NCBI GenBank assembly: GCA_035449045.1
Contig: DAOTKC010000003.1
Coordinates: forward strand, 1-64,000
From: DAOTKC01 sp035449045
GTDB lineage: Bacteria > Bacillota > Clostridia > Christensenellales > CAG-917
Direction of reading: 5' to 3'
DNA: 64,000 bases
Shown here: positions 26,731 to 36,300 of the stretch, in pieces
Numbering within the stretch: the stretch's first letter is position 1
How the letters are laid out: each line of letters begins with the position of its first letter
Translations under genes and position numbers: made by a program
The notes under the pieces: model-generated
The model's input: the letters and a program-made list of their open reading frames with translations, nothing else
Told to the model about the DNA's origin: nothing
The model's database searches: none

Positions 26731-27714
26731 TTAATATCTGCTTTTAATGTTGATATTGGAGTCGCGGATGGCGTAGACATCGGTCATACCCGCAACAAAA
26801 TCGGCGGCAACCGTCTCGGGCGGATATTTGTTTAAAAGCGAGCGGAAAAAGGGCGGCAGCTCGTCGGGATTTTTTAAGTATTTTTCAAAAAGAGTCGTTA
26901 CTATAAGCTCTGCCGTCGTCTCCTCTTGCGCCGTGAATTTCCGCGCGTAGACGTTTTCAAAGAGAAAATCCCTGATTTCGAGCAGGGCGGCGTAGGATTC
27001 TTCCGACATTCTGACACCGGCCTCGCCGCTGTTACTAACGACGTCCAAAACAAGCGAAGCGATTCTGTCCGACTTGGTGGCACCCAGCCGCTTAACCGCC
27101 GCCGCAGGCAAATCCTCGGGCATTATCAAGCCCGCCGAAACGGCGTCGTCAATGTCGTGGTTGATGTAGGCGATTTTATCGGCCAAACAGACGACTGAGC
27201 CTTCGTAGGTGGCGGGCGAGCCCGTCAGGCGGTGATTAATTATGCCGTCCCTGACCTCAAAAGTGAGGTTGAGCCCTTCCCCGTCGTTTTCTAAAATATC
27301 GACGACACGAAGGCTTTGGGCGTTATGCGAAAAAGCGCCGCCGGTGAGCCGCTTTAAGACGCGCTCGCCTGTGTGCCCGAAAGGGGTGTGCCCCAAATCA
27401 TGGCCTAGGCTTATCGCCTCCGCCAAATCCTCGTTGAGCCTGAGCGCGCGCGCTATCGTTCGCGCAATTTGCGATACCTCGAGCGTATGTGTCAGCCGCG
27501 TCCTGAAGTGGTCGCCCTCGGGCGCGATAAAAACCTGCGTCTTGTGCTTTAAGCGCCGAAACGACTTGGAGTGCAAAATCCGGTCGCGGTCTCGCTGATA
27601 GTCCGTCCGCAGCGGGCATGGTTCGACAGGCTTAAGCCTGCCTTTCGTCAGCCTGCTGAAAGCGGCGTAAGGCGCAAGTATCATCTCTTCGATTTTGTAG
27701 GTATCCTCTCTCAT
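26731..27714 (-). CDS. dgt: dGTPase / HD-domain dNTP triphosphohydrolase
   Basis: Cleaves dNTPs to deoxynucleosides and triphosphate. The family signature runs 'DRDRILHSKSFRRLKHKTQVF', 'FRTRLTHTLEVSQIARTIARAL', 'EAISLGHDLGHTPFGHTGERVL', with the HD metal ligands, and later 'DKIAYINHDIDDA'. The short 327-residue form is the Firmicutes type. I use the ATG (MREDTYKI); an upstream in-frame TTG adds eight residues but lies inside a hairpin. It follows ppdK and precedes dnaG. Confidence 0.92.
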   Translation of the reverse strand: MREDTYKIEEMILAPYAAFSRLTKGRLKPVEPCPLRTDYQRDRDRILHSKSFRRLKHKTQVFIAPEGDHFRTRLTHTLEVSQIARTIARALRLNEDLAEAISLGHDLGHTPFGHTGERVLKRLTGGAFSHNAQSLRVVDILENDGEGLNLTFEVRDGIINHRLTGSPATYEGSVVCLADKIAYINHDIDDAVSAGLIMPEDLPAAAVKRLGATKSDRIASLVLDVVSNSGEAGVRMSEESYAALLEIRDFLFENVYARKFTAQEETTAELIVTTLFEKYLKNPDELPPFFRSLLNKYPPETVAADFVAGMTDVYAIRDSNINIKSRY

Positions 27715-27727
27715 AGTGCCTATATGT

Positions 27728-27752
27728 TTCGCGGGCAACGAGTGCCCGCGAA
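27728..27752. other. Hairpin between ppdK and dgt
   Basis: A perfect 10-bp stem, TTCGCGGGCA with TGCCCGCGAA, around a 5-base loop. On the transcribed minus strand it is preceded by eight As and not followed by Us, so it is not a terminator in that direction. It lies 14 bases before the dgt start and may serve as a processing or stabilising structure. Confidence 0.5.
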
Positions 27753-27765
27753 CCGATTTTTTTTG

Positions 27766-30390
27766 TTATTTTCTGGGCGACTTTATGTTCGCCTGAGCCG
27801 CAGCCAGCCTTGCGATGGGGACTCTGAAGGGCGAGCATGAAACGTAGGTCAATCCCGTGTTGTGGCAGAACTCGATGCTGGAGGGGTCGCCGCCGTGTTC
27901 GCCGCAGATGCCCAGCTTGATGTCGGAGCGGGTGGCTTTGCCGAGCTCGGCCGCCATTTTAACGAGTTTGCCGACGCCGATTTGGTCTAAGCGGGCGAAG
28001 GGGTCGCTCTCAAAGATTTTATTGGCGTAGTAGGCATCTAAGAATTTGCCGCTGTCGTCGCGCGAGAAACCGTAGGTCATCTGGGTGAGGTCGTTGGTGC
28101 CGAAAGAGAAGAACTCGGCTTCCTTGGCGATGTCGTCGGCCGTCAGCGCCGCTCTCGGAATCTCAATCATCGTTCCCACTTTGTATTCGACGGAAACACC
28201 CTTTTCTCTCATGACGGCTTGGGCGGTGGACACCACTATATCCTTGACGAACTTAAACTCTTTGAGTTCGCCGACGAGAGGAATCATGATTTCGGGAACA
28301 ACGTCGAGCCCCTCGGCCTTGACGGCTATCGCAGCCTCGATGATGGCGCGCGTCTGCATCGCCGCTATTTCGGGATAGGTGACGGTCAAACGGCAACCGC
28401 GGTGCCCCATCATGGGATTGAACTCGTGGAGCCCGTCCACGGTCGCTTTGAGCTCCTTAAATGAAAGCCCCATATCCTTGGCGAGCGCGGCGATTTCGTC
28501 GTCGGTGTGCGGCACGAACTCGTGAAGCGGCGGGTCGAGGAAGCGGATTGTGACGGGATAGCCTTTCATCGCCTTGAACAAGCCGATGAAGTCCTCTCTC
28601 TGCATGGGCAACAGCTTGGCAAGCGCCTTTTCGCGCTCCTCCACCGTCTTGGAAACTATCATCTCGCGAATGGCGGGAATGCGGTCGTCGGCAAAAAACA
28701 TATGCTCGGTGCGGCAAAGGCCGATGCCCTCGGCGCCGAAGCGGTAGGCTACGCCGGCGTCCTGAGGAGTGTCGGCGTTTGTGCGGATTTTGAGGGCGCG
28801 GAATTTGTTGGCCCATTCCATGATGGTGCCGAAATCGCCCGAAAGCGAAGCCTCGACGGTGGGAATCTTCTCGGCATAGACTTTGCCGGTCGAGCCGTCG
28901 AGCGAAAGATAATCGTTGCTGCCGTAGGTCTTGCCCGCTATCGTCAGCTTCTTGGCGTGCTCGTCAATGGCGATGCCGGAGCAGCCCGCTACGCAGCAGG
29001 TGCCCATGCCGCGCGCTACGACGGCGGCGTGCGAGGTCATACCGCCGCGGGCGGTCAATATGCCTTGGGCGGCATACATACCTTCAATGTCCTCGGGCGA
29101 GGTTTCGAGGCGGACCAAAACCACTTTTTCGGTCTTGGCGCGATCGCGCGCTTCTTCGGCGGTGAAGCAAATCTTGCCGCAGGCGGCTCCCGGCGAAGCG
29201 GGCAGGCCGACGGCGACTTCCTTGGCGTTTTTAATGATTTTGCTGTCAAACTGGGGATGCAGCAACGCATCGAGCTGTTTGGGGTCAATCATTAAAACGG
29301 CCTGTTTTTCGTCAATCATGCCCTCTTTGACGAGGTCGACGGCAACCTTGATGGCTGCGGCGGCGGTGCGCTTGCCGTTTCTGGTCTGAAGCATATAGAG
29401 CCTCCCTCTCTCGATGGTGAACTCCATATCCTGCATATCTTTATAGTGGTTTTCGAGAGTGTCGGCGATTTTAACGAACTGTTGATAAACCTCGGGGTTT
29501 TGAACTTTCAAATCCTCGATGTGGGACGGCGTGCGGATGCCCGCCACGACGTCCTCGCCCTGCGCGTTCATGAGGTATTCGCCGTAAAGCTTCTTTTCGC
29601 CCGTCGAGGGGTTTCTGGTGAAGGCGACGCCGGTGCCCGAAGTCATTCCCATATTGCCGAACACCATCGACTGGACGTTAACTGCGGTGCCCCAGTCGCC
29701 GGGGATGTCGTTCATGCGGCGGTAGACGATGGCGCGGGGGTTGTTCCAGCTTCTGAACACCGCTTTAATGGCGCCGATAAGCTGCTCTTTGGGGTCTTGG
29801 GGAAAATCCGTCCCCTTTTCTTTTTTATAGAAAGCCTTGAATTCCTTGATGAGTTCCTTAAGATTGTCGGCGGAGAACTCGATGTCGTCTTTTATGCCCA
29901 GAGCATGCTTATGGCGGTCGATGATTTTTTCAAACTCGCTCTTGCCGACGCCGGTGACGACGTCGCTATACATTTGAATAAAGCGGCGGTAGCAGTCGTA
30001 GGCGAAACGCGGGTTTTCGGTTAGCGCGGCAAGCCCTTCGACCGATATATCGTTTAAGCCGAGGTTCAAAATGGTGTCCATCATACCGGGCATGGAAGCG
30101 CGGGCGCCCGAACGCACCGATACCAAGAACGGGTTTTTGGCGTCGCCGAATTTTTTACCGGCGTCTTCCTCCACCTTTTTAAGGGCGGCGAACACCTGCT
30201 CGATTATTTCCGGCGCAATCGTCTCGCCGTCGGCGTAATATTTGGTGCATGCTTCGGTGGTAATGGTGAAGCCTTGCGGAACGGGCATTCCCAAACGGGT
30301 CATTTCGGCGAGATTTGCGCCCTTGCCCCCGAATAAGTCCTTGCGTTTGCCGTCGGCCTCGCTGAAGAGATAAACGTATTTTTTCATCAA
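27766..30390 (-). CDS. ppdK: Pyruvate, phosphate dikinase
   Basis: Interconverts pyruvate, ATP and phosphate with PEP, AMP and pyrophosphate; in anaerobes it runs toward pyruvate in glycolysis or toward PEP in gluconeogenesis. The 874-residue protein has the ATP-grasp nucleotide domain ('GGKGANLAEMTRLGMPVPQGFTI', 'SVRSGARASMPGMMDTILN'), the swivelling phosphohistidine domain ('TARGGMTSHAAVVARGMG', His near 455) and the TIM-barrel PEP domain ending in 'LGICGEHGGDP' with the catalytic Cys near 830. GGAGG precedes the ATG. It heads the dgt-dnaG-rpoD series. Confidence 0.98.
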   Translation of the reverse strand: MMKKYVYLFSEADGKRKDLFGGKGANLAEMTRLGMPVPQGFTITTEACTKYYADGETIAPEIIEQVFAALKKVEEDAGKKFGDAKNPFLVSVRSGARASMPGMMDTILNLGLNDISVEGLAALTENPRFAYDCYRRFIQMYSDVVTGVGKSEFEKIIDRHKHALGIKDDIEFSADNLKELIKEFKAFYKKEKGTDFPQDPKEQLIGAIKAVFRSWNNPRAIVYRRMNDIPGDWGTAVNVQSMVFGNMGMTSGTGVAFTRNPSTGEKKLYGEYLMNAQGEDVVAGIRTPSHIEDLKVQNPEVYQQFVKIADTLENHYKDMQDMEFTIERGRLYMLQTRNGKRTAAAAIKVAVDLVKEGMIDEKQAVLMIDPKQLDALLHPQFDSKIIKNAKEVAVGLPASPGAACGKICFTAEEARDRAKTEKVVLVRLETSPEDIEGMYAAQGILTARGGMTSHAAVVARGMGTCCVAGCSGIAIDEHAKKLTIAGKTYGSNDYLSLDGSTGKVYAEKIPTVEASLSGDFGTIMEWANKFRALKIRTNADTPQDAGVAYRFGAEGIGLCRTEHMFFADDRIPAIREMIVSKTVEEREKALAKLLPMQREDFIGLFKAMKGYPVTIRFLDPPLHEFVPHTDDEIAALAKDMGLSFKELKATVDGLHEFNPMMGHRGCRLTVTYPEIAAMQTRAIIEAAIAVKAEGLDVVPEIMIPLVGELKEFKFVKDIVVSTAQAVMREKGVSVEYKVGTMIEIPRAALTADDIAKEAEFFSFGTNDLTQMTYGFSRDDSGKFLDAYYANKIFESDPFARLDQIGVGKLVKMAAELGKATRSDIKLGICGEHGGDPSSIEFCHNTGLTYVSCSPFRVPIARLAAAQANIKSPRK

Positions 30391-30490
30391 AAAAAATCCT
30401 CCGGAAATAATATAATTCTTTACTATATAAATCTTAGTTATTCTACACTAATTACCATTTTTTAGCAAGCGAATTAAATTTCTTGTCGCT

Positions 30491-30515
30491 AAAAAAACGC
30501 GTCCCATCGGGACGC
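30491..30515 (-). terminator. Intrinsic terminator after corA
   Basis: GCGTCCC, 3-base loop, GGGACGC, followed on the minus strand by C and seven Us. It lies between the corA stop codon and ppdK. Confidence 0.8.
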
Positions 30516-30598
30516 AAAGCATAAATTTTTATAAAACTTATCGGGTAATTTCGAATTATCATAACTTTAATAAGTTAAGAATTAGTATTAGCTAAAAA

Positions 30599-31555
30599 CT
30601 ATTTCAACATCTTTTTCTTGAAAAGAATGAGACCGGTCACTATGCAGCTCACCACCGAAATGCCTATGACAATCCAAAATCCCCAGATTTTGCCTTCCCA
30701 AGGCACCTTGGTGTTCATGCCCCAAAACGCCGCTATCATGGAAGGCACGGCTATCAGAATGGTGAGCGCGGCGAGCAGCTTCATCACTATGTTGAGGTTG
30801 TTGGAGATAAGGGAGGCGAAAGCATCCATCGTGCCCGTCAAGATGTCGCGGAAAATGTTACACATTTCGAGCGCCTGCCTGTTCTCGATGGAAACGTCCT
30901 CCCAAAGGTCCTCGTCTTCTTCGTAGAAATTGTTTTTTTCAATGCGCTGCAGCTTATCCAAAACGACTTGGTTGGTTCTTAACGCCGTGGAAAAATAAAC
31001 CAGCGAATTTTCGAGGTCGAGAAGCTGAATGAGCTCTTTATTTTTCATCGACTTGTGCAACTCGGATTGGATGCGCTGTGACGCCTTGTCAATCTGCTTT
31101 AAGTATTGCAAAAATTTGACGGCGGTCTTATAGAGAATTTGGAGTAGAAATCGCGTCGGCTTTTTTATCGAAAAATCTTTGACGCGGCCGTTGACAAAAT
31201 CGGTGGTCAGCGTCGTTTCGTTCAAACAGACGGTTATGACGGCGCCGCCGCCCCTGATATATGCGAAAGGAAGGGTGGAATATGTATAATATTCTTCCTC
31301 GTCCTCGATGACGGGAATATTGAAAAGCACCATGCTGGCGCAGTCGTCCATCTCGATACGCGAAGTTTCTTCCTCGTCGAGAGCGGATTTAATCAAATCC
31401 TCGGCCACTCCCGTCTTTTTGCAGACGAGCTCAATTTCCTTGTCGTCGGGATTGACCATGTTTACCCAACAGCCAAAAAAAGACTGTCCGTTCAAAACGG
31501 ATTCGGGCGGCAGCGCGTTGAGAGCGCCGTTTATGTTTTCATAAACCTGAATCAT
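30599..31555 (-). CDS. corA: CorA-family Mg2+/metal channel
   Basis: A pentameric magnesium channel of the CorA type. Residues 1-240 are the cytosolic alpha/beta funnel and long stalk helix, rich in Asp and Glu. Two C-terminal helices follow, the first ending in the selectivity signature GMN at 279-281 ('FWGMNTKVPW'), the second ending in the basic 'FKKKMLK'. Length (318) is typical. The gene is preceded by AGGAGGT six bases from the ATG, and immediately before that by a short leader ORF and a terminator hairpin, so expression is probably controlled by attenuation. It is a single-gene unit with its own terminator. Confidence 0.93.
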   Translation of the reverse strand: MIQVYENINGALNALPPESVLNGQSFFGCWVNMVNPDDKEIELVCKKTGVAEDLIKSALDEEETSRIEMDDCASMVLFNIPVIEDEEEYYTYSTLPFAYIRGGGAVITVCLNETTLTTDFVNGRVKDFSIKKPTRFLLQILYKTAVKFLQYLKQIDKASQRIQSELHKSMKNKELIQLLDLENSLVYFSTALRTNQVVLDKLQRIEKNNFYEEDEDLWEDVSIENRQALEMCNIFRDILTGTMDAFASLISNNLNIVMKLLAALTILIAVPSMIAAFWGMNTKVPWEGKIWGFWIVIGISVVSCIVTGLILFKKKMLK

Positions 31556-31559
31556 TAGG

Positions 31560-31617
31560 CCACCTCCTAAAAAAAACAGTATGGCTCGCCGCCATACCCG
31601 TCGGAGGCGGGAGGCGG
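31560..31617 (-). promoter_or_regulatory. Tandem anti-Shine-Dalgarno repeat and alternative pairing region of the corA leader
   Basis: Right after the leader ORF stop the transcript has two overlapping CCGCCTCC units (31617-31610 and 31610-31603). Either can pair over all eight bases, one G-U wobble, with GGAGGTGG at 31567-31560, the corA ribosome site. The CCGCC part of either can also pair with GGCGG (31593-31589) inside the terminator loop and stem. These pairings are mutually exclusive with the terminator, as in attenuators. Pairings were made by eye; energies were not computed. Confidence 0.55.
31569..31597 (-). terminator. Terminator hairpin inside the corA leader (attenuator)
   Basis: On the minus strand GTATGGC, GGCGA loop, GCCATAC form a perfect 7-bp stem; two bases later come eight Us that run directly into the corA AGGAGG. 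Its position before the gene it would silence marks it as an attenuator rather than an end-of-gene terminator. Confidence 0.78.
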
Positions 31618-31662
31618 TCAGCAGTTTAAGATATGCATCTTAGATAAAGGGTCTGCGTCCAT
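31618..31662 (-). CDS. 14-codon leader peptide upstream of corA
   Basis: ATG to TGA encodes MDADPLSKMHILNC. A GAGG ribosome site lies five bases upstream, and the promoter places the transcript start next to that site, so this would be the first thing translated on the corA message. The stop codon abuts the tandem CCGCCTCC repeat, so a ribosome terminating there would cover the antiterminator sequence. The acidic-proline start MDADP is similar in character to the MgtL leader of enterobacteria (MEPDP...), where low Mg2+ destabilises ribosomes. Function is inferred; I do not know this peptide. Confidence 0.6.
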   Translation of the reverse strand: MDADPLSKMHILNC

Positions 31663-31677
31663 ATTTTCCTCACTTAC

Positions 31678-31706
31678 ATAATAGCATTTTGAGGGCGCCT
31701 TTGCAA
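31678..31706 (-). promoter_or_regulatory. Promoter of the corA leader transcript
   Basis: TTGCAA (31701-31706), 17-base spacer, TATTAT (31678-31683) on the minus strand. Expected start near 31671, right at the Shine-Dalgarno of the leader ORF. Confidence 0.7.
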
Positions 31707-31756
31707 CCGAATTGAGGCAAAAACGAGGCTTTTTGAAAATTAAATTATTAAATTAC

Positions 31757-31780
31757 GAAAGCGCGGCAAGCCGCGCTTTC
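31757..31780 (-). terminator. Hairpin after the acidic membrane-protein gene
   Basis: GAAAGCGCGGC with GCCGCGCTTTC, an 11-bp perfect stem and 2-base loop, 30 bases past the stop codon. The following minus-strand sequence is AT-rich but has no long U run, so it is a weak or factor-aided terminator. Confidence 0.6.
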
Positions 31781-31810
31781 TACCATTCTATGAATTTTAA
31801 GTAACGGTTA

Positions 31811-33205
31811 TTATTTTTTTGTTAAGACGTAAACCATCGTCTTCAAGCCGTCCTTTAAGATTTCCTTATCCCTCGGGTCGGTTGCTGCGGCATAGGCGCC
31901 AATCAGCACCTTGGTGATGGCTACATAAGTGCTTCGCTTGCAGTTGGATGCCCGAATTATCGGGAAAAACGCCTTGAGCTTAATGTATTTTGGCGGTTTT
32001 TCCTCGGCTGGAGCGACTGCCTCGGCTGGTTTTTCCGCCTTAGGCTCGCTCTTTACGGGCGTTACGGGTTCTTCTTTAGGGGCCGGTGGCGCTATGTCCG
32101 CCGGCTTGGATGTTTCCGCATCCGCCTCTAAGTCTTTTTCGACTTTTTTGTCTTGCGTATCGCTCGCCGTGTCGATAGTGGTCTTGGAAGCCGCTTCATT
32201 ATTTTCAGCGGAAACAACTGCCGAGGCTTCGGTTTCAGCGTTGTCCGCTATTTGAAAAAAATCGTTACCGTCAGGCTCGTCCATAACTATGGGGCCTTCG
32301 CCGGCATCTTCAAACTCGTCGTCGTAGACACCCTCCATCGGCTCCTCGACGGCGGGAGCTCTCTCCACCTCGGGGAACTCGTCGATTTCTTCCGCCTCTT
32401 CTTCGGAGGCTTCTTCTGCCTGTTCGGCCTCTTCTTCGGCCGTATCCTCGGCTTCAACCGCCGCTTCTTCGGCTTCTTCCTCCTCGCCCGGGTCTATTTC
32501 GGGATAGGCGGCGACGCACTCTGCGACGACCTCGTCGATGGCGTCGGCAACCTTGTCCAGGAAGCTTTCGGCAGGCTCTACCGTCTTAAAGTTTTGGAGC
32601 AGAACCTTGGCGTCCAAGGCGTCCTGCGCGGCATGGAAAGCCTTGAGCGATGCGTTAGTGTTCAATCTTCCGATTAAAATAAGGACGAAGCTCAAAATCG
32701 CGCCCGCAATAATTAAGTATAGCGCGTTTTCAAGCACCGTCGCGATATCGCTCACCGCCATGCCGAATATGAAGAACAGGCTGGTGAAAACGATGGTCAG
32801 CGCGTTGAAGAGGCTGACGCCGAACTCGCGGCAATATTCGACGCGGGGTTTGACGTAGCAGACTTCCTCGTTTACGCAGTCGCTGGGAAACCCGAAGCGG
32901 ATTTCGGAAAAAGCGGCCCATGCGCCTTTGAGCGATTTGGGGGCTTTTTCTATGCATTTTTTTTCAAAATCCTCGACGTTATCTGCGGTAATAAAATCGC
33001 CGCCCAAACCGTTTGTATATTTAACGATTTTCTTTGAGGCGGCTTTTAATCTGAAAGCTTTGTTTGCGAGGGTAAGCAGCGCGATAACCAAAAATGCGGC
33101 AACCAGCGCGATAATTATTGCGATAAACCAGCCGCCGACGCTGAAACTCGGAATTTTGTCGGTCAAAGCGGTCAGCTTATCGTAGATTTGATTCAAAAAA
33201 TCCAT
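31811..33205 (-). CDS. Membrane protein with a long acidic disordered region
   Basis: I do not recognise this 464-residue protein. One helix (about 24-48), a small soluble domain with conserved-looking cysteines ('FPSDCVNEEVCYVKP'), and two helices (about 133-155 and 160-182) lead into a cytosolic part. Residues about 240-390 are a low-complexity Glu/Ala/Asp stretch, then a Pro-Lys-Ala linker, then a short ordered basic C-terminus ('KLKAFFPIIRASNCKRSTYVAITKVLIGAYAA'). The start chosen follows GAGGAG; ten extra in-frame residues upstream lack a site. A membrane anchor with an acidic tether and a terminal helical module suggests a scaffold, but that is a guess. Confidence 0.6.
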   Translation of the reverse strand: MDFLNQIYDKLTALTDKIPSFSVGGWFIAIIIALVAAFLVIALLTLANKAFRLKAASKKIVKYTNGLGGDFITADNVEDFEKKCIEKAPKSLKGAWAAFSEIRFGFPSDCVNEEVCYVKPRVEYCREFGVSLFNALTIVFTSLFFIFGMAVSDIATVLENALYLIIAGAILSFVLILIGRLNTNASLKAFHAAQDALDAKVLLQNFKTVEPAESFLDKVADAIDEVVAECVAAYPEIDPGEEEEAEEAAVEAEDTAEEEAEQAEEASEEEAEEIDEFPEVERAPAVEEPMEGVYDDEFEDAGEGPIVMDEPDGNDFFQIADNAETEASAVVSAENNEAASKTTIDTASDTQDKKVEKDLEADAETSKPADIAPPAPKEEPVTPVKSEPKAEKPAEAVAPAEEKPPKYIKLKAFFPIIRASNCKRSTYVAITKVLIGAYAAATDPRDKEILKDGLKTMVYVLTKK

Positions 33206-33239
33206 AGAAAAAAATCTCCTCGTAAATTTATACAACAGT

Positions 33240-33267
33240 ATTATATCACAACAAGTTAAAAAAGCAA
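33240..33267 (-). promoter_or_regulatory. Extended -10 promoter for the acidic membrane protein
   Basis: TTGCTT (33262-33267), 16-base spacer, TGA-TATAAT (-10 at 33240-33245) on the minus strand, about 28 bases of leader. Confidence 0.6.
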
Positions 33268-33342
33268 TACTTTGATGGTTTATTTTTTGACGGAATATTT
33301 TATTATAAGCGCGGGGGCAAATAAAAATGCCGTTGCTGCGGT

Positions 33343-36300
33343 TTAAATAAAAACCGTTTTGCCGTCTTTCAATGAAAACAGCGCCAATTCGTCGATATTT
33401 GCATTAATCGCGGCTTTAACTGCCGTTTTGTATAGATAAAGCTGCTGTTTGTAACTATTTATTAATTCATCAATACTTTTCAGAGATGCCTTGTAATCGA
33501 CTATTATATTTCTTTCGCCCAAAATCAAAAGGTCGATGACGCCCTGAACCAAAACCTTATCGGCCGAGTCGGTGGCGAGTATTTTACTTGCCGGAACATA
33601 CATCATAAACGGTTTTTCGCGGTAGCATTTGCTAAACTTTGCAAGTTTAATCAAATCGCTTCTTAGGCATCTCAAAATATCGGAAGGCCTGACGAGCGCC
33701 GCCGCCTCCGCCGTAAGCACGCCTTCTAATACAAGCTTTTCGATAAAGCTTGCTATCTCCTCTTCCGAATCAAGCTCAAAAGGTATCTTCTCCATAACGG
33801 CATGGTAGGCCGTGCCCTCCGCCCTGCCGTCGGCGCGCGGCGCCTCTGCCGAAAGCGCAATCAGCTTTTCCGCTTCGCTTTCAACATCTCCGTTTATGCT
33901 CTCTTTAACCGCCTCTCTCGCCTTTTCGTTGAGTTCGGTGACGGTGAATTTAGAGGCGAGCGTCGTAGAACTTATATAGGGATATTTAAACTCGAAAACC
34001 TCTTTGAATTTTTTGGCATAGGGCGACTCTTCCCCTCTTTCGGTCAAGTCTAAAACAAGCGGCGCGGAGGTTATAAGGGCGGGCGAAAGAGTTGCGGCGT
34101 CGTGGACGGTGACTATGCTTTCAATCTTTGGCATGGAGGGAAGCAAAAAGTCGTTAAAGCACTTAAATTCGGTTAGGCGACCGGCCGGCTTTTCGGAATA
34201 TTTGCCCAAAAGGAAGAGCTTACTTTTTGCCCGCGTCATGGCGACGTAGAAAAGGCGCATTTCTTCTCTGACGGCGCGCTTGTTAGCCAGAGTTTTCGCG
34301 GCATCCAAAAACAGGCTGTCGCGCATGATTTTTCGGTCTTTGTCAAAATATTTGATGCCGAAAATCTCGCCCGCGCCGATGAGGCTGCCGTCTTCAATCA
34401 AAAATTTTTCGGAGCCGGTATTAAATTTAATGTTTTCGTTTATCTCCGGCACAAAGACGACCTCGTATTCAAGCCCTTTGCTTTTGTGAATGGTGGTGGC
34501 CGTAACGGTGTTGCCGCCGCCGCCACGCTCGCGGTTCTGCTTTTTTTCGTCTTCCTTTATCTTGTCGTAGGCTTCCAAAAAAGCGTGGGGCGAGGCGGCG
34601 TCGGAGTCCTCGGCAGCCTTTAAAAAGCGGTGCACCGTCTTCAAGGCGGCTACGCCCGCCGGCCGCGCCAGCACTGCGGCCTCGTAGCCGCAGTCGGAAA
34701 TGACTCCCGAAATAAAGTCGTGGACATTTTTATAGCCGCTTTTGAAGCGGACGTTTTCAAAACGCGATAACGCGGCGGAAAGCTTTTCGTCACAACAGGA
34801 ATATTTTTTCAAACAGTCGTAAAGGCAACCGCGCTCCTCCCCTCTCTCAAGCTCGAGCGTCCGCGCCCGCAAAATGTCGGCATCCGAAAGCCCGCCGAAC
34901 GGCGAAAGCAGATACGCCCCCAAGGGGATATCCTGCCGCGGGTTGTCGACGGCGGCAAGCAGCGCAAGTAGCTCGCTTTCCTCGCGCGTTTCTTCCTCGG
35001 CCGAGGCTGCCTCTATGGGGACGCCGAGCTCGGCAAGGGTCTCTAATATCGTTTTAACGGGTGCGCTCAACGAGCGGTAAAGGACGGCGAAATCGCCGTA
35101 GTCGTAAAAGCCTCCGGCCGGCTTTTTCTTCCCTAGAATCGACTTGATATTTTCGGCGATAAATATCCCCTGCGCCCTTGCCGCGCTTATCTCGTCGCCG
35201 TCTTCGGTTTCGGGATGAGAAAGCACGCTGTAAGGCTTTTCGACGCCTTCTATAATCAGTTTGCCGCTTTTTTCCGAACGTTCGGGGATAAACAAATCGA
35301 CCGAAACGCCGCCAAAGTCGACTTTTTCTTCGTTTTCGATATAAAATCGTCCCCTCCGCTTATAGTCGATGAGGCAGCTTTTTTCGGTCATCGCGGCGTC
35401 GAAAACGTCGTTGACGAATTTCAAAATTTGGGGCGCGCTTCTGTAATTTTGGTTGAGTTCCCAGCCGTCGCCGATTCTGTCGTAATCGTTGAGCCGCCTT
35501 AAAAACAATTCGGGGGAAGCCTTGCGAAAACCGTAAATGCTCTGTTTGATGTCGCCCACAAAAAAGGTGTTTTCGCCGAGAAGCCGGCCGATTATGTATT
35601 CCTGAATGGGGTTGATGTCCTGATATTCGTCGATGAAGATATATTTAAACCGCTCTCTCAGTTCCGCTCCGAACATATCGACGAGCCTGACGCCGCCGCG
35701 CTCTAAGTCGTTAAAAGTGATTTTGCCGGCGTCCGCCTTGATTTCTTGCAAAGTTTTTCTGTAAACTTTAGCCGCCTCTATAAGTTTTAAGGCGTATCGC
35801 GCCGAGCATTTCGCGCGGGCGAGCATATCTTCAAAGCTGCCGTAAAGTTCCTTCCAGCCTTGGTATTTGTCGTAAAAATCATTCGTAAACTTTCGAACAT
35901 ATATTTTTAAGCTCTCCTCAAGAAAGCATTTGCCTCCTTGAAAATTAGGTTTTTCAAAGTCAAATGTCAGAGCCTCGGCGAGGCCGTCAAAGCCCGCCGC
36001 CGCAGCAACCCTCTCCGCGGCTTGCACGGTATCGGAAACGGCAGAGTAATACTTGGGAGAGTCCTTTAAGCCGGCATAAGAAAGAACGTCTGCCGCCGCC
36101 TCGGCGCATGCCGCCGCGACGTCTTTTATGTCGGTTAAAACGATTGTTCCCGCCGCGCCCTTTTCGATGGCGGCGAGATTTTGTTGAATTCTTTCAAAAA
36201 ACTCCTCGGGGTCGGGGCGGACGTCGGCTTCGGCGGATAGCTCGAAAATTATCTTTTTTAAACCGTCCTCCTTGCGGCCGCCTATGACGTAGGCCAGCTC

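Noticed and set aside
27715..27738. TTG start adding eight residues to Dgt
   Set aside because: The codon lies in the loop of a strong hairpin and the ATG at 27714 begins a normal-length protein.
31556..31680. M-box or other known Mg2+ riboswitch upstream of corA
   Set aside because: The leader is too short and lacks the M-box helices; the ORF-plus-attenuator reading explains the sequence better.
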